From: Fasciola hepatica
Taxonomy: Eukaryota; Platyhelminthes; Trematoda; Plagiorchiida; Fasciolidae
NCBI GenBank assembly: GCA_948099385.1
Contig: CANUEZ040000167.1
Coordinates: 4,253,001-4,317,000, forward strand
Direction of reading: 5' to 3'
DNA: 64,000 bases
The notes beneath the pieces were generated by a model. The model did no database searches. It was not told the origin of the DNA and worked only from the letters and a program-made list of their open reading frames with translations. A program made the translations under genes and the position numbers. Shown here in pieces: positions 45,181 through 57,600 of this stretch. Position 1 is the first letter of the stretch; each line of letters begins with the position of its first letter.

Positions 45181-46900
45181 GATCCGAGGTCAAGTGAGCA
45201 AGAGAGGTGAATCTGGAGACTAACTGCAATTCGGCTCATTTACTTTGGTGGCGCCGACGACGATGTGGCCCAGTGTGAACATCCTGGTCACACTATTCCG
45301 ATTCGACGGAAACTCTGTCCGGGCGGGCAGGGGGTCATAATTTTAGCCTGACCGGACATTTCAACCTTTGACTTGGACGCCTGCGCCGACACATTCGCTT
45401 TTGGTGGAGCTATTTGGCACTACATTAGGCTAACAGCTGAAGGTTTCTAGAATGTGGGCGTGGGTCAAAGGGCACCTGCCGTCAATCTCCCAGATTTATT
45501 GACGTCACTGAATTGATTGGCGTGCTAGGGAAACCGTCTCATCCTGGGTGACTTCAATGCCCCCATATGGGTTTGACTTCAAGTACAACCATGTCCGGGG
45601 CAGACCATTTCTCTCGGGGTTTACTGGCAACCGCTTAGGGGCAGATTTTGTATCACCAGGTTCAAGGCTCAACCCGGATACCACCTGCTCGGTGTTCCAT
45701 CCTGGACCTGGAAACCTCTCCTCAGAGCCTCAATGTTGATGGGATTGAACGTTTGTATCCACTTGGGAGCGGTAAACGCATGATGCTAGGAGTTCACTGG
45801 CGCATTGGTCCTTACCCAGCCTATGGATCAGATACAGGACATGACAATTGGAGCTTTCTGATCGCGGGTGCCCGAAGAGCCGCTTCAGACGCCAATTGAT
45901 TTCCCCTTGTTCAGAGTTCAACAGCAACAGAAGCGAGGCTTGAGGGTTTTTTCCTAATAGCAACTTATACCTTATAAATGCCTGCTCACCCTTTAGCCAG
46001 AGTGGAACCCTTGCGAAGGGCCCATTATGGCTTGACCTGAAGCTCATACGCTTAGTCCAGCGACAAAATCTGGCCTGGAAGATGTTCTGACCTACCGGCG
46101 AGGGCTACGATCTCTATCGCACGATTTGTGGCCAGTGCAATAAAAAATTGGAAAAATTGGGATTGTTTATGAGGAAGTCCTCACGGTTGATGCAGTGTGA
46201 GCGCCCGGACGCTCGTTTGCATATACTAGGCGCCGCACCAGAGAAAACGTTGGTATCCCAACGCCAGTGGAAACAATTAACTGGTTGCAAACGATATTGA
46301 AAAGGCTGAGACATAAGCCTAACATCACCCATCAGTCTGTTTTGCGGATAGAAGCTTCCAAGTTCCGATGGTGAAAGGTTCTCCGTTACTTTTTAGGCAC
46401 ATTTTTGTGGAGTCAGAATTGGATAACCTTGTTTAATCCACCAGAACTCACAAGCCGCCGAGACCGAACCATGTGAATCCAGTGACGTTGACGGAGTTGG
46501 CTTACTAACTAAATCCGCCGCCGACTAGCTCGTTCAAAATGTCCGCGGTCTCTGATGGACTATCCGTAGTCGTCCCGTTACATGAAGAGGGAACGGAAGC
46601 GGCCTCGGAAAGCTACCGCCCCGTCAGTTTCACTTCCGGAGTTGGGAGGTAAGTGAAAAGGCTTGCGGCTTCTTTCTTCCGTGAACACTCCCAGTACTTT
46701 CGAATGAAACCAAATCAGATCAGGTCATGGGAAGTAAACGGCGGCGTGTCACGTTTGCCCAGGTTCTTGCGTCATGAGCTTCTTGGGTCACCCGATACTG
46801 CGACCAGTGAAATGAACAGTCTTATTCGGTGATTTGGTTAGGATGAACAGACAAGGGGACCTCCCACCGCCATGCCCCAATCTAGGGATCCTCATGAGAT
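45181..46900 (+). pseudogene. LINE F endonuclease and RT start (broken)
   Basis: At about 45530-45570 the sequence encodes RLILGDFNAPIWV, the GDFNAP motif of APE-type LINE endonucleases, with weak flanking similarity from about 45240. A linker with stops follows. At 46555-46650 it encodes VVVPLHEEGTEAASESYRPV, corresponding to the start of RT (V.P..K......YRPVS). Downstream sequence to about 46900 is decayed. The reading frame changes several times. The 105-codon minus-strand frame 45730-46047 is a shadow. Identical DNA on the opposite strand lies in the right IR2 arm. Confidence 0.7.
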
Positions 46901-47076
46901 CACTGTCCTTTGGTTGGCTCCAGATAGCAACCCATCCACCTCAAGGACAGAAATAATGAAGGTGGAAATTTGGAGGTGTTGGAGGATGTGAGTTCGTACT
47001 GGTGGAAGGGTAGTAGACAAGTAGAAACGGAGATCAGCATACACCTCGAGTATCTTGAAGTCTTCTAGTAGGTCTC

Positions 47077-47260
47077 CTGTGTGCATACACTAACCCCACC
47101 CTCACCCCCTCTTCGAATCTACCTCTCCTAATTCTTCACACATATTTCTAAGTTCAGAATGGTTTTGCCCGTCCATTCTATTACTTGTGAAAATTTTATC
47201 ATACACCCAGAGTGCTTAGGGCGCCTCCCGAATGAATCACTAACATAATTGATGTACTGC
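47077..47260 (+). mobile_element. LINE 3'-end fragment at start of IR2 loop
   Basis: It holds a stretch resembling the end of LINE A: CCATTCTATTA, then ATCATACACCC, then GTGCTTAGGGCGCCTCCCGAATGA (47212-47235), where the stem is one pair weaker, then an ATAATT-type tail. It begins just after the end of the IR2 left arm. Confidence 0.6.
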
Positions 47261-47459
47261 AAGGAATCCTTTTCGTTCCCTTGATGCAGCCTATGATCAC
47301 TGATGCTGCTGGTGGCTCAGTTAGGCAACTAGAGTATAGTATACTGCCTGATGAGTAATTCATTCCAATGTTTTGGTGCAATACATTGACAAGCACTGAA
47401 ACACCAATTTGTAGAGTGCCCAAGGTCCTATGGCTCGAATGATCGAACTATCCTAACAG

Positions 47460-48840
47460 TTGTATTTCAGAAAGAGATTCATTGAGAAAAATCATTGAGC
47501 TGTCTACAATTTGGCTCATTCAGAGCAACTATTGAACGGCAGTCACCAGAATTCCCGCCTGGTTGCGCTTATTTGTAGCTAGAATCAACCAGGGACAACG
47601 TTGTATCTATAACTGACGCCACTCACTTTGCCTACGCTTACCAAATCGATCACAAATTGATCGTGGGTGACTTAAACGCCCCAGGATCGCGCTGGGCATC
47701 GCAGTCTGGCCCTCGATGTTGCCATGATTTTGTTACCTGTACACACCTTGGTAGCTGGACGCAACACGTTTAGTCGTCCACCGCAGGAAATAACAATCTG
47801 GACCTTGTTTTCTCGGGGACCTAATAAGGCCATAAGGGGATAGCCTCCCCACAAAATGGTCTCGTGCGCATTCCCTTGAACCATAAACCGTCATTCTTTC
47901 AGAACCATCCGTCAGACCATATCACTCGGCTCATTGGAACAGTCCTCCAAACATAACCACATCCCATGTTTCGGCTACATCCTTTCTTTCGCCCGGTTCT
48001 CAGGTGGAAGCAGGTTAGCTGCTTTCTATTCCCAACTAGTGTTTAAGCGATATCACCCTAGCTATGCCATCGTCGAGGAATTCTGGAGCAAACTCTCCAA
48101 ACCTCACCAACTTCTACCATAAACCCGGGAGCTGCCCATGTGCGTCCAAATGGAGCGACCGTCAGCGATGACCAAATCACAAGCCGAGCCGATGGGTCAA
48201 AGGCTCTGTCACATTCCAAGGAGACAGAAATCCTGAGCAAGATGATGAAAGCAAGGAACTGCCAACCCCGCAAAGTGATACCTCTCGTCACTTTCGGCAA
48301 TTTCCATCTGGATAAACCGGAAGAAATATTTGAGGCTTTCAACAAGTTGTTCGCTTCAGCCCCAAAGGCCAATGCACCCCCTCCTGAAGTACGCTGTACA
48401 TCCTTAGCCAGCAAAACTCTCCACAGTATCATTTCATCCCGATGGTGTTTCTCCACATCTGGTTTCTATGGGACCATCTTGCCACCCAGTCTCGGTTGGA
48501 ATCCAACTTGCTACCTTTGCTCCGGGGGTTCCGGATATCTCTATCCTTTTACCTGATTCATTGAGCTCATCTGTGAAATCTAGCTCATCCCCTACACAGT
48601 GGAAAACCTCTACACTTATCCCCCTGCACAGAGAAGACCCCGTTCATGTTCTAAAAATTTTGTCCCATCAATCGTACACTTATTATCTCCCAACCGTGGA
48701 GAAGCTCGTGAAAAAGAAGATAATTGCCCACCTTTTAACAGATAACTTGCTCAATCTGGGTCAACACGGTTTCCTGAAAAACCAGTTGTGCCCCGCATGT
48801 CAAGTTGACCTTTTCAACTCATTCACGGGAGCAGCTGGAA
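47460..48840 (+). pseudogene. LINE E ORF2 relic, endonuclease and first RT part
   Basis: About 47655-47700 reads LIVGDLNAPGSRW (GDFN as GDLN), then CTHLGSWTQHV and NNLDLVFS (47750-47820), the same order as in LINEs A and B. A linker (48140-48556, EIFEAFNKLFASAP) follows, then the RT start: SSPTQWKTSTLIPLHREDP, then YLPTVEKLVKKKIIAHLL and LNLGQHGFLKNQLCPACQVD (48580-48810). It breaks off at about 48840 in GAAGKDG, where a Penelope fragment is inserted, and resumes at 49441. Frame changes and stops are frequent. It is the same group as A and B but a distinct subfamily, shared with 28141-28830. Confidence 0.85.
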
Positions 48841-49440
48841 AAGACGGCCGCATTCTGCGTGTACTCGTTCACTTGTTCTAGTGGAACAATGTACATCGGC
48901 CGCACCACCGGGTGTTTGTATAAACGTATCCGCGAACACCACCCTGCATGATTGAACACCTAAGCAAGTGAATCGCTAGCTAGCGCGGTGGTTTTACACC
49001 CAGCTTGGTCCAGTCACACGGTAAACTTATCCGAGGCTTTTTGGGCCCTGTATGAGATCCGAAGTCGACAATCAAGACGAGCGAAGTATCGCTTCCCGGC
49101 CTTAGCTGAGGCTGTCGGCACTTGCCCACGCAACCCCCTCTGTGTGCCCAAAAGTAACTTGTGTGTACGCTTGAGCTGCCCTGGCCCGCCCCCACCCTAC
49201 AACGGGCCATGGACCAGAAGATACTGACATAATACGTGAAAAATTGTCCGCATCCGGTCTTCATTAAAGCATGGATCACAAGTTTCTTCTTTCATTCTTA
49301 CGTCACCATTATTCTCTATCAATCCCTATTAGTCCAATTGGTCCAATTCCTCAACTTTTCGCAATATATTGTTTTGTAACTGCATGAGTATGAGTCATTG
49401 AAATTGAGCCTTTTCGTAAACCACGTGTTCTCATAAAGAC
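48841..49440 (+). mobile_element. Penelope-like element 3' fragment with GIY-YIG endonuclease
   Basis: The frame at 48843 gives AFCVYSFTCSSGTMYIGRTT and then GCLYKRIREHHPA, followed by TGA in place of the Trp usual in this family. The motif Y-x-F-x-C...YIGRT...RIREHHP is the GIY-YIG nuclease start of Penelope-like elements. The second part, in another frame (48988-49227), gives LSEAFWALYEIRSRQSRRAK and RFPALAEAVGTC, matching the domain's C-terminal half. The fragment is bordered on both sides by LINE E RT sequence that joins across it, so it is a 5'-truncated insertion of about 600 bp. It has a stop and frame changes and is inactive. The minus-strand 99-codon frame is a shadow. Confidence 0.88.
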
Positions 49441-50540
49441 CTGTCCATCGCCATCCTGCTAGATATAAAGAATTTCAACCGAACTCACACTCCCGGCTCC
49501 TATCACGGGCCAAAATCTTATGGCATCACAAACCCGTCACTCTGTGGTTTGGATTCCTATTTCACCGACCCTCACCGCTCGGTTCAGGTAAATGGTTACT
49601 TCTTCGTACCCAAATCTCCCATTACCGATGTCATCCAAAAGAGTGTTTCGGGCCCACTACTCTTCCTCATGTACATAAATGACGTTTTTAATATCGTTCC
49701 TCATGACAGTCACCACCTCCTCGCAGAGAACATGAAAAATCTCGAATACTTACAAATCCAGATTGCTTAGTCCGGTTATCACTGATATACTCCAAGATCT
49801 AACGGCTGTAAGATTTCAGCGCAGTATTTCAATAGTGAAATTCCCTGCCGAGAAAAGCAATACTCTGACCCAGATGCGCAAAATCCTTCCAGGTATATAC
49901 AGTGTAGGTGGTCACCCAACTTCCAGTGATTTATCAGAACGGGATTTAGTTTTGCAGTATTTAGCCACTTTTACCTTCCCAGAACACACCTTCTCTGGAA
50001 TTGCGAAGGCTAGAATGCCGATAGGCTAGCTTCACAGAAAGTCTCACCCCCCGGCAAGCAAGTTCAATACCTATATGACCCTAGTGAGACCACTTTTGGA
50101 GCACTGTTCCAGAATCTGCTCCAAAGTGTGCCAGTGGGATGGAGCACCTAATGGAAAGGTTCACCGGCCAATGACGAAAGAGTAAATAGGTATTTTCACT
50201 CTTCTCAATTAGAGCCAAAGCTGCAAACTTCTGAGGATAGACCCACTGTGGCTTAGACGCATAAAGCTAAACCCCATATCCTTCCAAGGCATTGTTGTAA
50301 ATCGAATCCTCGTATCAGCACCACAGTTCAGAAAAGTATTGGATTTGCAGTGCTCTTCAGGACTGGAAGAATACGCAGCTACCGTTCCCATTCCTAGACC
50401 TGTTCTTAGATCCGACTTTTTCCTGGTCAAGTATGTTGATTTATGGGACAAACTGCCGCAAAATATACTTTCCATAAGCCCGTCTCTGACCTCTAAGTCC
50501 CACATAACCAAAGACCTCAAATTAGAAGCTATAATCTAAC
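49441..50540 (+). pseudogene. LINE E ORF2 relic, rest of RT and C-terminus
   Basis: Continues LINE E: LSIAILLDIKNFNR (motif LDMSKAFDR changed), VQVNGYFFVPKSPITDVIQ, VSGPLLFLMYINDVFNIV and HHLLAENMKNL at the position of FADDIK, so both catalytic Asp residues are gone. Then comes the region with LRPLLEHC-like sequence (VRPLLEHCSRI, about 50085) and the C-terminal block RSDFFLVKYVDLWDKLPQNI (50408-50470). Stops and frameshifts throughout. No activity possible. Confidence 0.85.
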
Positions 50541-51086
50541 TCATAGATCCGTAAGTCAGTGGAAAAAAGGCTTCGGAATTTGGATTAGTTTGCCAACTGC
50601 TTCCGAACTACTTTGTTTTCAAACCTCAAAGCCTTTCAGGCCACAGCTGTAAAGTGCTCGTGACCTCTACTTTCTCTTTATTTACCCACTCACCTTGCTG
50701 CTCCTCTGTATCTGAGGATGCCATTCACACCTCTGGTTCTTTCACGGCAAAGTGTGACAAGAACGGTCTCCGAAATTTCACTGAAGTTTTCTCAACAACT
50801 GAGCCCGACCCTCCAGTTTTGGCGGCATTTTCCTTTCCATACCCGAGTTTCCAGCCTTTTGCTGCGGGTAGTCTCAGAATGGTTTCTTTTTCCGTCCGAT
50901 TATTGTAAGTTTAACCCTCAGATGCTTGCTGAGTCTGGTAGTCGCTACTTTTCCTGTCTCGCCTATTCTTCCGTCGCTTCCTCCATACCTGCAGCCTAGC
51001 TGTTATTTCATTGCCTATTGGTATTCATCCATTCTCTTTTCTTCTCTCTATCAGATCTTCAATGTCGCGCTCTACTTGGGATATGG
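50541..51086 (+). other. Probable 3' UTR of LINE E
   Basis: Follows the C-terminal block of LINE E without another recognisable feature. It has short plus-strand frames (84 and 93 codons) without a domain. It ends where a minus-strand LINE tail begins. Confidence 0.45.
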
Positions 51087-52740
51087 ATTATATTATTGAC
51101 TTATCCCGGAGGGACGCAAAGCATGCTAGATACATGATGAAAATGCCACAGAAGAATACAACGACAAATATTTCGTAATTACGTAGAAGGGTGCAAAGCT
51201 ACTGCGGGACAAACGAGCTCAGTATAGATAAATGGGAAAGAAATGTAGGATAAATGTGAGATAAACGTATTTACGTGAGGGATTAGCCGAGGAAGTTTTG
51301 GCTGTGTCCACCTTTGAAATGGAATTAGTGTCCGGCGAATCCGAAGTCAAAGTCAGGAGGTGAGATCTGACTTGTCCGGGCAGAATTAGCTGAAGGTTGA
51401 TAGTTATACTGAAGAGAGACAAAAACACGGTCAGAATGGCCGTGGTAACAGGAGACAATGAAAAAAGAACTCAAATGAGTGGAAAAGGAATGGATAAAAG
51501 TTATACATTGTCATGCTGCCATCAATGATCAGTAAAAGTTTGCGGAACTATGTGTGAGATGGGGCAAGCTAAACAGGCCTTAAAGGGTGGATCAGATGTG
51601 TAAATAAGTTTAAAAGCGATTGCATTACTGTGCCCATAAGGTAAAGATATTTCCAGTATAGACGCACATCGAGACAGATAGCTGAATGTCTTAAGGGAGA
51701 TAGCCGCTGAAAGCTGGAGGATTTAGGGCGAAAACGCGATCAACAATATATCAACAACTGAATGTGAAATATCAGTGAAAAGTCATGACACATGATTTTT
51801 TTGTGACCAACGGAAAATGGTGGATCTGCAAAGGAAAGATTAAGCCTCAGGGAACTGAGATGATAGCTGGGTTGAGCACTTTGTGAAGGATCAGGGGGAT
51901 GATCGAAGGAGGCAGATGGAAGTAATTCGATTAGCTGGTTTGCAGGAAGTGCATCAGGAAATGAACAACGAAAACGAGAGAAGTGGGGAGCGGACATATA
52001 ATATGAAGCAGCATGATGACGAGGATGGAGATGGCCAGGGAACTCGGAGAAAGTGAAGTTACTTAGTGGTAATAGTAGAGAGGACTAACAGCAAGAAGAA
52101 GAACTCGGCATTTAATCTAACCCGGGTGGAAGATTACACCAGTATAACGGTGAACACTGTGGGAGCAAAACGGGTACTCGGAAGATCAAGAGGCACAAGC
52201 AACGGAAGGTCACAGTTATAAACTACTGGTGAAATTCTTGGTGTCGCGATTACCTTACGACGGCTAGGATGAAGAGAAACAAAGCAACCTGGAAAGCACA
52301 GAAAAGGTATCCATGGGGAACAAAAGTTGAATAAAGAGATGATAAAACTGGTTGAAGTGAAACAGGTTGGTGATGACTAACTATGTCATTGTACCATAGG
52401 TGAAGCGCTATGTGGGTCGAGGAGAAAGGAAACTCCAGGGCAAGGAAACCTGATATATCAGAGAACCAAGAGGAGCATGTGCGTAGTGGAGACAGGACGA
52501 CGGACCTGGAAAAGTGCACGCATGCAGGCAGAAGCACAAGTGGAATAAACCGAAGATGCCAATCGTGGGGTTCGCTGAAGGAGAGACTATGAAGGATACG
52601 TAGAGACGAGAACGAATTACATGGCGGAAAAGGATTGGTAATAAATGTAGCCGTAAGCAATGCAGGGGTTGGAAGGCAATCTCTGATATATGGTTGATGA
52701 TGAGAATAGATGAGATACGATAACCCAACCCTTATTTGAA
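51087..52740 (-). mobile_element. LINE 3'-UTR fragment, minus strand (decayed)
   Basis: On the minus strand the left end reads CATCATGTATCTAGCATGC, then TTTGCGTCCCTCCGGGATAA and an ATT/AT-rich tail at 51087-51100, resembling the LINE B end with a weakened stem. The rest is pyrimidine-rich on the minus strand with no coding match. The right limit is set only by a change of composition near 52740. Confidence 0.5.
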
Positions 52741-54660
52741 AATCCAGTTCAAAACTCTGTTGGAACCATACCTATCATTTGGGAATCATCCGGATTTGAC
52801 TCACTAATATGCCTGAGGCCTGTGTTTTTGAAAACGTCCCTCACTGGCAGTTTCTTCTCCACTCAATGTTTTATTTTTCTACACAACACTCACTCGCAAC
52901 TGATCAAGAGGTTGCTTCATCGTGGTCTTTGACCGAATTTCTGCCGATCCAAGCCTTCCCTTCATTTAACAGCCTTGGCATGCTGGATTCCGATGTCTTT
53001 AAAGTTAATTGGTTCTGACCTTCGACGTGCAACTTAGGGCCGACTCTTAGATACATCTGCTCCAGTCACCCATTGCTACAGCACCAGCTGGCGGTCAACC
53101 TCTGCATGGCAGTGGTGATACATTTTTAACAAGGTCGTCATGCCTGCGAAAATGCCCTGTATATTCAAGCCAGCGAAGCAGCCACCAGGGGGCCGTGTAT
53201 ATACTGGAACCTGTTCGACGTGGTTGTTGGCAGAAGAGAGCGGTTCAGCGAGAGCCACAGAAATGCTGCTAATACCTAAGTGTTCCTTCCATCCTCAGTT
53301 TTTCCGGGTAAAGCTAATGGTCGCAACACCCCCGAAGGTTATGGCATCCACCCCGTGGCGGTATCACAATAAGGGGAAACGGCCATCCAGTGGGCCACGT
53401 GGTAGTAAGGAAGTGTCAATGAGAAATGGGATGTACGCACTGCAGAGTAGGTTTGCTCTCTTGTCCCCTGTAAAAGAATACAAAACAAGTACACCACTAA
53501 TTAGGAAGATCTTGGGCCAACGCTCTATTCCCCCTTCAGTAGCAGGTGAAATTCTGGTGAGAGCCTCAAACCGACCGAGGGTACGGGAATGCCTAAGTAC
53601 TTAAACTAGCTTTCAGTTCTTCTGTCTGAACCCGCGTGTGTGATAGCATGCAGTTATAGCTCCCCGCGTAAGCCTGACGACCCCGTCTTTGTCAGCTTCT
53701 CACTTATGAGTTCCCGGAAAAACCCTCAGCCAGCTTGCCGGTGTCCAAAGCGGCAGTCAATACCCCGACCGGAGAGTTACACTGTGTGACCTCTGCGCTG
53801 GCAACACCCAAACCTTGATACGCCTAGGGTTCGCAACTATGGGGTCAACCTCACCTTCGTTGGATGCCGGAAAGAGGAATGAATTCGTCAAACCTTTATA
53901 ACTTACTCTCCACCAATCTGCTTTCTCCGATTTCCCCTCGAGCACTCGCAATAATAATATGTTGTCCAAAGTCAGCTGTGGACGGTATGCTACCATATTA
54001 ACTCAATTATGCAGCCTAAACTTTTCCAGACACAAGTCCCTCCCCCTTGAAAGCTGCTGTTTCTTTATTGGTAGGTACTCACCTCCTCTTGATTCTCTTG
54101 TCCCTGGCTCCAACCCAAAAGTCTCATCGCACCCTTTCCTGCACTCTTCCTCAAGCTCGAAGCTCATCATGCGGATTATTATTCTTCAATAGCCAAAGCT
54201 CATCAATGTGCGATCAGGCTTATGATGTAAGGATCCCAAATCACTTAGCTCCTGCATGCTTCTGTTTTCTCATGACCCTCACGGAAAAGAAACTAGCTCT
54301 CATCCGCAAGAAAAGGCCCCATCTTAATTTCAAGTATTTTCTCTTTTCAATATCCTTGCGGTTGCCGACCACAACCGGTACAACAATAAGGCTGCTGTCT
54401 TCTTTTTCCCCTTCTTCTTTGAGACCCCTTCTGATTCCATCTTCACCTACCCTCGGTTTTCGAGTGGGCCCCACCTCTATTTCGCCGCTTACCAACCTAA
54501 TTATTTCTCACTCTGGCTCAGTCTACGTTTCATTTCTCCCTCGAAACTCCATATCTATCCAGCCACCCTAAGAAATTACAACGTTGTTCACACCTATCAG
54601 TCCTCGGTAGACCTGTCCACTAGCCGTCAGTTAAAAGAATTATTGCTGTGTGATTTCTTT
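52741..54660. other. No recognisable gene
   Basis: The largest frames (154 codons at 53140-53604; 174 codons at 54047-54571, both plus) have no domain I recognise. The second is Leu/Ser/Pro-rich, as in the LINE 3' UTRs, but I found no specific block match. Confidence 0.35.
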
Positions 54661-55173
54661 TAGAACGTTGATCATTACCTCTGGCTGGAATATCCTCCCG
54701 ACTTCCAAACTCCTGATCCCTCTCAGATCGGGCTGGTTACCGCTGAAGGCATCAGCGAACTGGGCTTTACCCCCGGATTACTGTGCGGATTTACCGACTT
54801 GACCGATATTATTTGGCAACCCAAAACCTTAGATGGCCGTGGCTCAACCCCACAATCACTCTGGACCACGCTTTAAGGAGTACGCTACGTCTCTGGCCAC
54901 CTCGATCACAATCTTATTGCCGGGGTTACAATCCTTCATGATGGTCCCATGGGACCACATGGCGGATTCACGACGCCAATCAATACCCCATACCGCCCCA
55001 GCATATATGAACCGTTCTGCATCCAGGCAACTCAGTTAATTTTGCTCCTCGGTACCCATAAAAATAACGGGAATAGAGTTCACACCGTGGAACTCTCAAT
55101 TGCTCTTCTTATGTCATTATCAAACGACGCCCTGGCCTTTTTATGCCTGCTAACCAAATCATTCGCTACCTGA
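54661..55173 (+). pseudogene. Unidentified ORF, 170 codons interrupted by one stop
   Basis: One reading frame is open from 54661 to 55173 except for a TAA at 54874-54876. It starts NVDHYLWLEYPPDFQTPDP and includes LGFTPGLLCGFTDLTDIIWQ before the stop, and VSGHLDHNLIAGVTILHDGP after it. Amino acid composition is balanced rather than low-complexity. I do not recognise the family. It could be a decayed piece of a retroelement (weakly like a LINE N-terminal region), part of a host exon, or chance. It lies in the IR2 loop with no identified neighbour on either side. Confidence 0.3.
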
Positions 55174-57600
55174 CATCAGTGGCAGCCAAGATGATTATGA
55201 AGTTAAATACCAACCGCTTATCATCACTCAGAATTCGAATGTTGATTCTTCTAACAATTACATAGAACAACTCATTTCCACGCTCGTGTGACTTCCGCTG
55301 TCGATGTGGGCCTGCCTCCTCCTAATCGCCGCTGTGGCAATAATCTTCCTCCGGTTTCTCAATCTCCACCCTTCAAATGTAGAGTTTGTGCGTCCTCGAG
55401 TCTGTTTCTGCAGGTCTGAACTTCTTTCTGGATCCCTCTTTTCCCCATTCTTTCTGTTCTCATATTATTCGACTCTACGCCCAATTCCGTAGATCGGCGT
55501 GATCGATTCACAACCATTGTATCCGTTGCAGCCATTTTTGGCGCGCCATGAAGCACATCGTGTGATAATTTTACTCCGCCTTCCCGTTCAAGCTGTGACG
55601 TCTGTCTCTAATTACTTTACTTTTTCTTGTGTATACTGCGTCTTTAGCATTCTCCAGCATTGTTTTTATCTGTATTCCTACGTACGGCCAGCTGTCCACA
55701 ACAAAAGCGTCCAGTCATTCAAGAAACGTTTGTGTAAAGCATCACTCAACTGTTGTGACGTGAACGGGCAAATGATGAATTTCACTTAATAATGGCATTT
55801 TCTGTCGCAATTGATAGCTTCCTTCCATTTAAAAATGTAGATCGGTTTTGCTTCGTCCTTCTGTAATTTGTTTAGTACTGCTAATTCATTTTATTTGGTG
55901 AGTTGTTATTGGCCCACTGGTCATATATAAAAGTTTGTGAAATGCAATTCCGTCAGTCCGTTGCCAAGTGCTGCGCATACCTGTCAACAATTCCGCCTTA
56001 TTTCGTGTTGAATCGTCCAAAGCCGATTTTCGGGAATTCCAGGAAGAAACTTGCTTCTTTCCGATGGATATGCGCAGCTTATGCGGAAGAGAGGAGCTGT
56101 CGATGGACTTGGACAATGATCCTTGTTAAGTCTAGTGTGCCACTTGTGGATGATGGACATATTTCCAGTGAGCAGCGTTTCACAAGAAACAGAACTACAG
56201 TTGTGATCATTGCACGGCCGGAACACGTGAAGGCAACCCAAGGCTCTCTAAGGGTCAAGCCATATCGATTGCCATTCCTATTTCTGCTTCTTTACAAGTG
56301 CAGTAAAACGTTCGCACATAGGTCTCAGTTCGTGTGGCAAATAATTGATGGGACTCACATAGTGAAGATTCGTTGGCTAAGGCCAAAATGGTTGAGACCA
56401 CTTCACCGGTATATGAGCGACTGAGCGAAGTTGGAGTTATTGGCTTGAAGGAAGAAACCTATATCCACGATTATTTCGGCGCTTCGAGCACGCCAAGCAG
56501 GCAAACGGCAACTTTTCACATGGCTTTTGATGCACAATAGTATTATATCTGACATGCTAAGGATTATTCCCAAAGAATATCTTTATATAAGGACAGTGAA
56601 TAGAATATTTTACTCATTCCAAGGACATGAAATGCAGCAATGTATAACTCGGTTTTTCGGGGCATTTCGATGTAATGAACCAATACATTGGAGTACAATG
56701 CCCACTAGGCAGTATATAATACCCCAAACGTCCTGCAGTTTGGCAAACTTTTCACAGCATCACCAGACGGACAGGAAATCTGAGTTAGCGATTCCGAAAG
56801 TGGGTCAGTGAAAGTCAGGTATAGTATCCAACAACGAATGGAAGGTGGAGTGCATAATTTGTGGTGTCCTAGGGATATCGTATTTATGGCATTTTATACA
56901 GCTGGTTGTTGGGATTTAGCGTACATCGAGTTATGCAAGAAAACGACCAAAGACGTTGCGAAAATCTTCTGCATAAAATTTCGCAAGCTTGTAGACCTTG
57001 GTCACCTATTGACCAGAGAGACAATGTAAATATATTCCTTCAAGTATTTCCTTTTTCAATGGACATCAACAACATTTTGTGGATGTTTTCTTCAGTTTCT
57101 TGAACTACAAGCCAATTTATTGCAGGAATTTGTAAACCTTACTTCACTAGCACTAAAACAGAGCGATGCATGAAAAAGGATGTAACCATCAACTGAAATC
57201 TAACTTTCATATCCAAAATACACCAAGTGGATTGGTTCCACATTGCTGGATTGATTATTGAAATCGGCTGCTCACTGCGTACACAGTATTTACCTTAGAA
57301 ACGGCGGCTGCTTTCCCTTTGGACTATTTGGAGGCAAACTATCCACAACTTCCATTTCCCAATCTGCAAACTGGTTTTTAATTACCGCTTTATTCAGCCA
57401 TATTAGGCTCACTCAAACACTGCCCAGCTTTATCGTACCAGTACTGCAGTTGTGCGAATCTCACATTTAGAAAATATGAAAAATCACAGTGCCGAGTATT
57501 GCTGCAGTTTTGATCATGCTCTGTGCGTGCTCCCTGACCATGGCCAAGAAATGCGCTAATAATTTTGTTATTCACATTGCTCCGTTTCTCTCACACCACA
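55174..57600. other. Mostly unrecognised; one 173-codon ORF
   Basis: A plus-strand frame 55903-56424 (173 codons) includes NRPKPIFGNSRKKLASFRW and ends PLHRYMSD. The plus strand in another frame follows with LKEETYIHDYFGASSTP. Composition is not that of the surrounding pyrimidine-rich UTRs. I recognise no family, start context or splice structure that would make it a gene. Nothing else stands out. Confidence 0.3.

Larger units (their letters stand above)
35035..47076. repeat. Large inverted repeat IR2, left arm (with BEL insertion)
   Basis: 35035-36053 pairs with 61505-62525 (coordinate sum 97558), and 44491-47076 pairs with 58924-61509 (sum 106000), with no net indel within either block. 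Without the inserted element, each arm is about 3.6 kb. By eye, divergence is about 4% in the outermost 125 bp, around 1% over the next kilobase, and only a handful of differences over the inner 2.6 kb. Content: LINE D relic, then LINE F relic. Confidence 0.95.
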
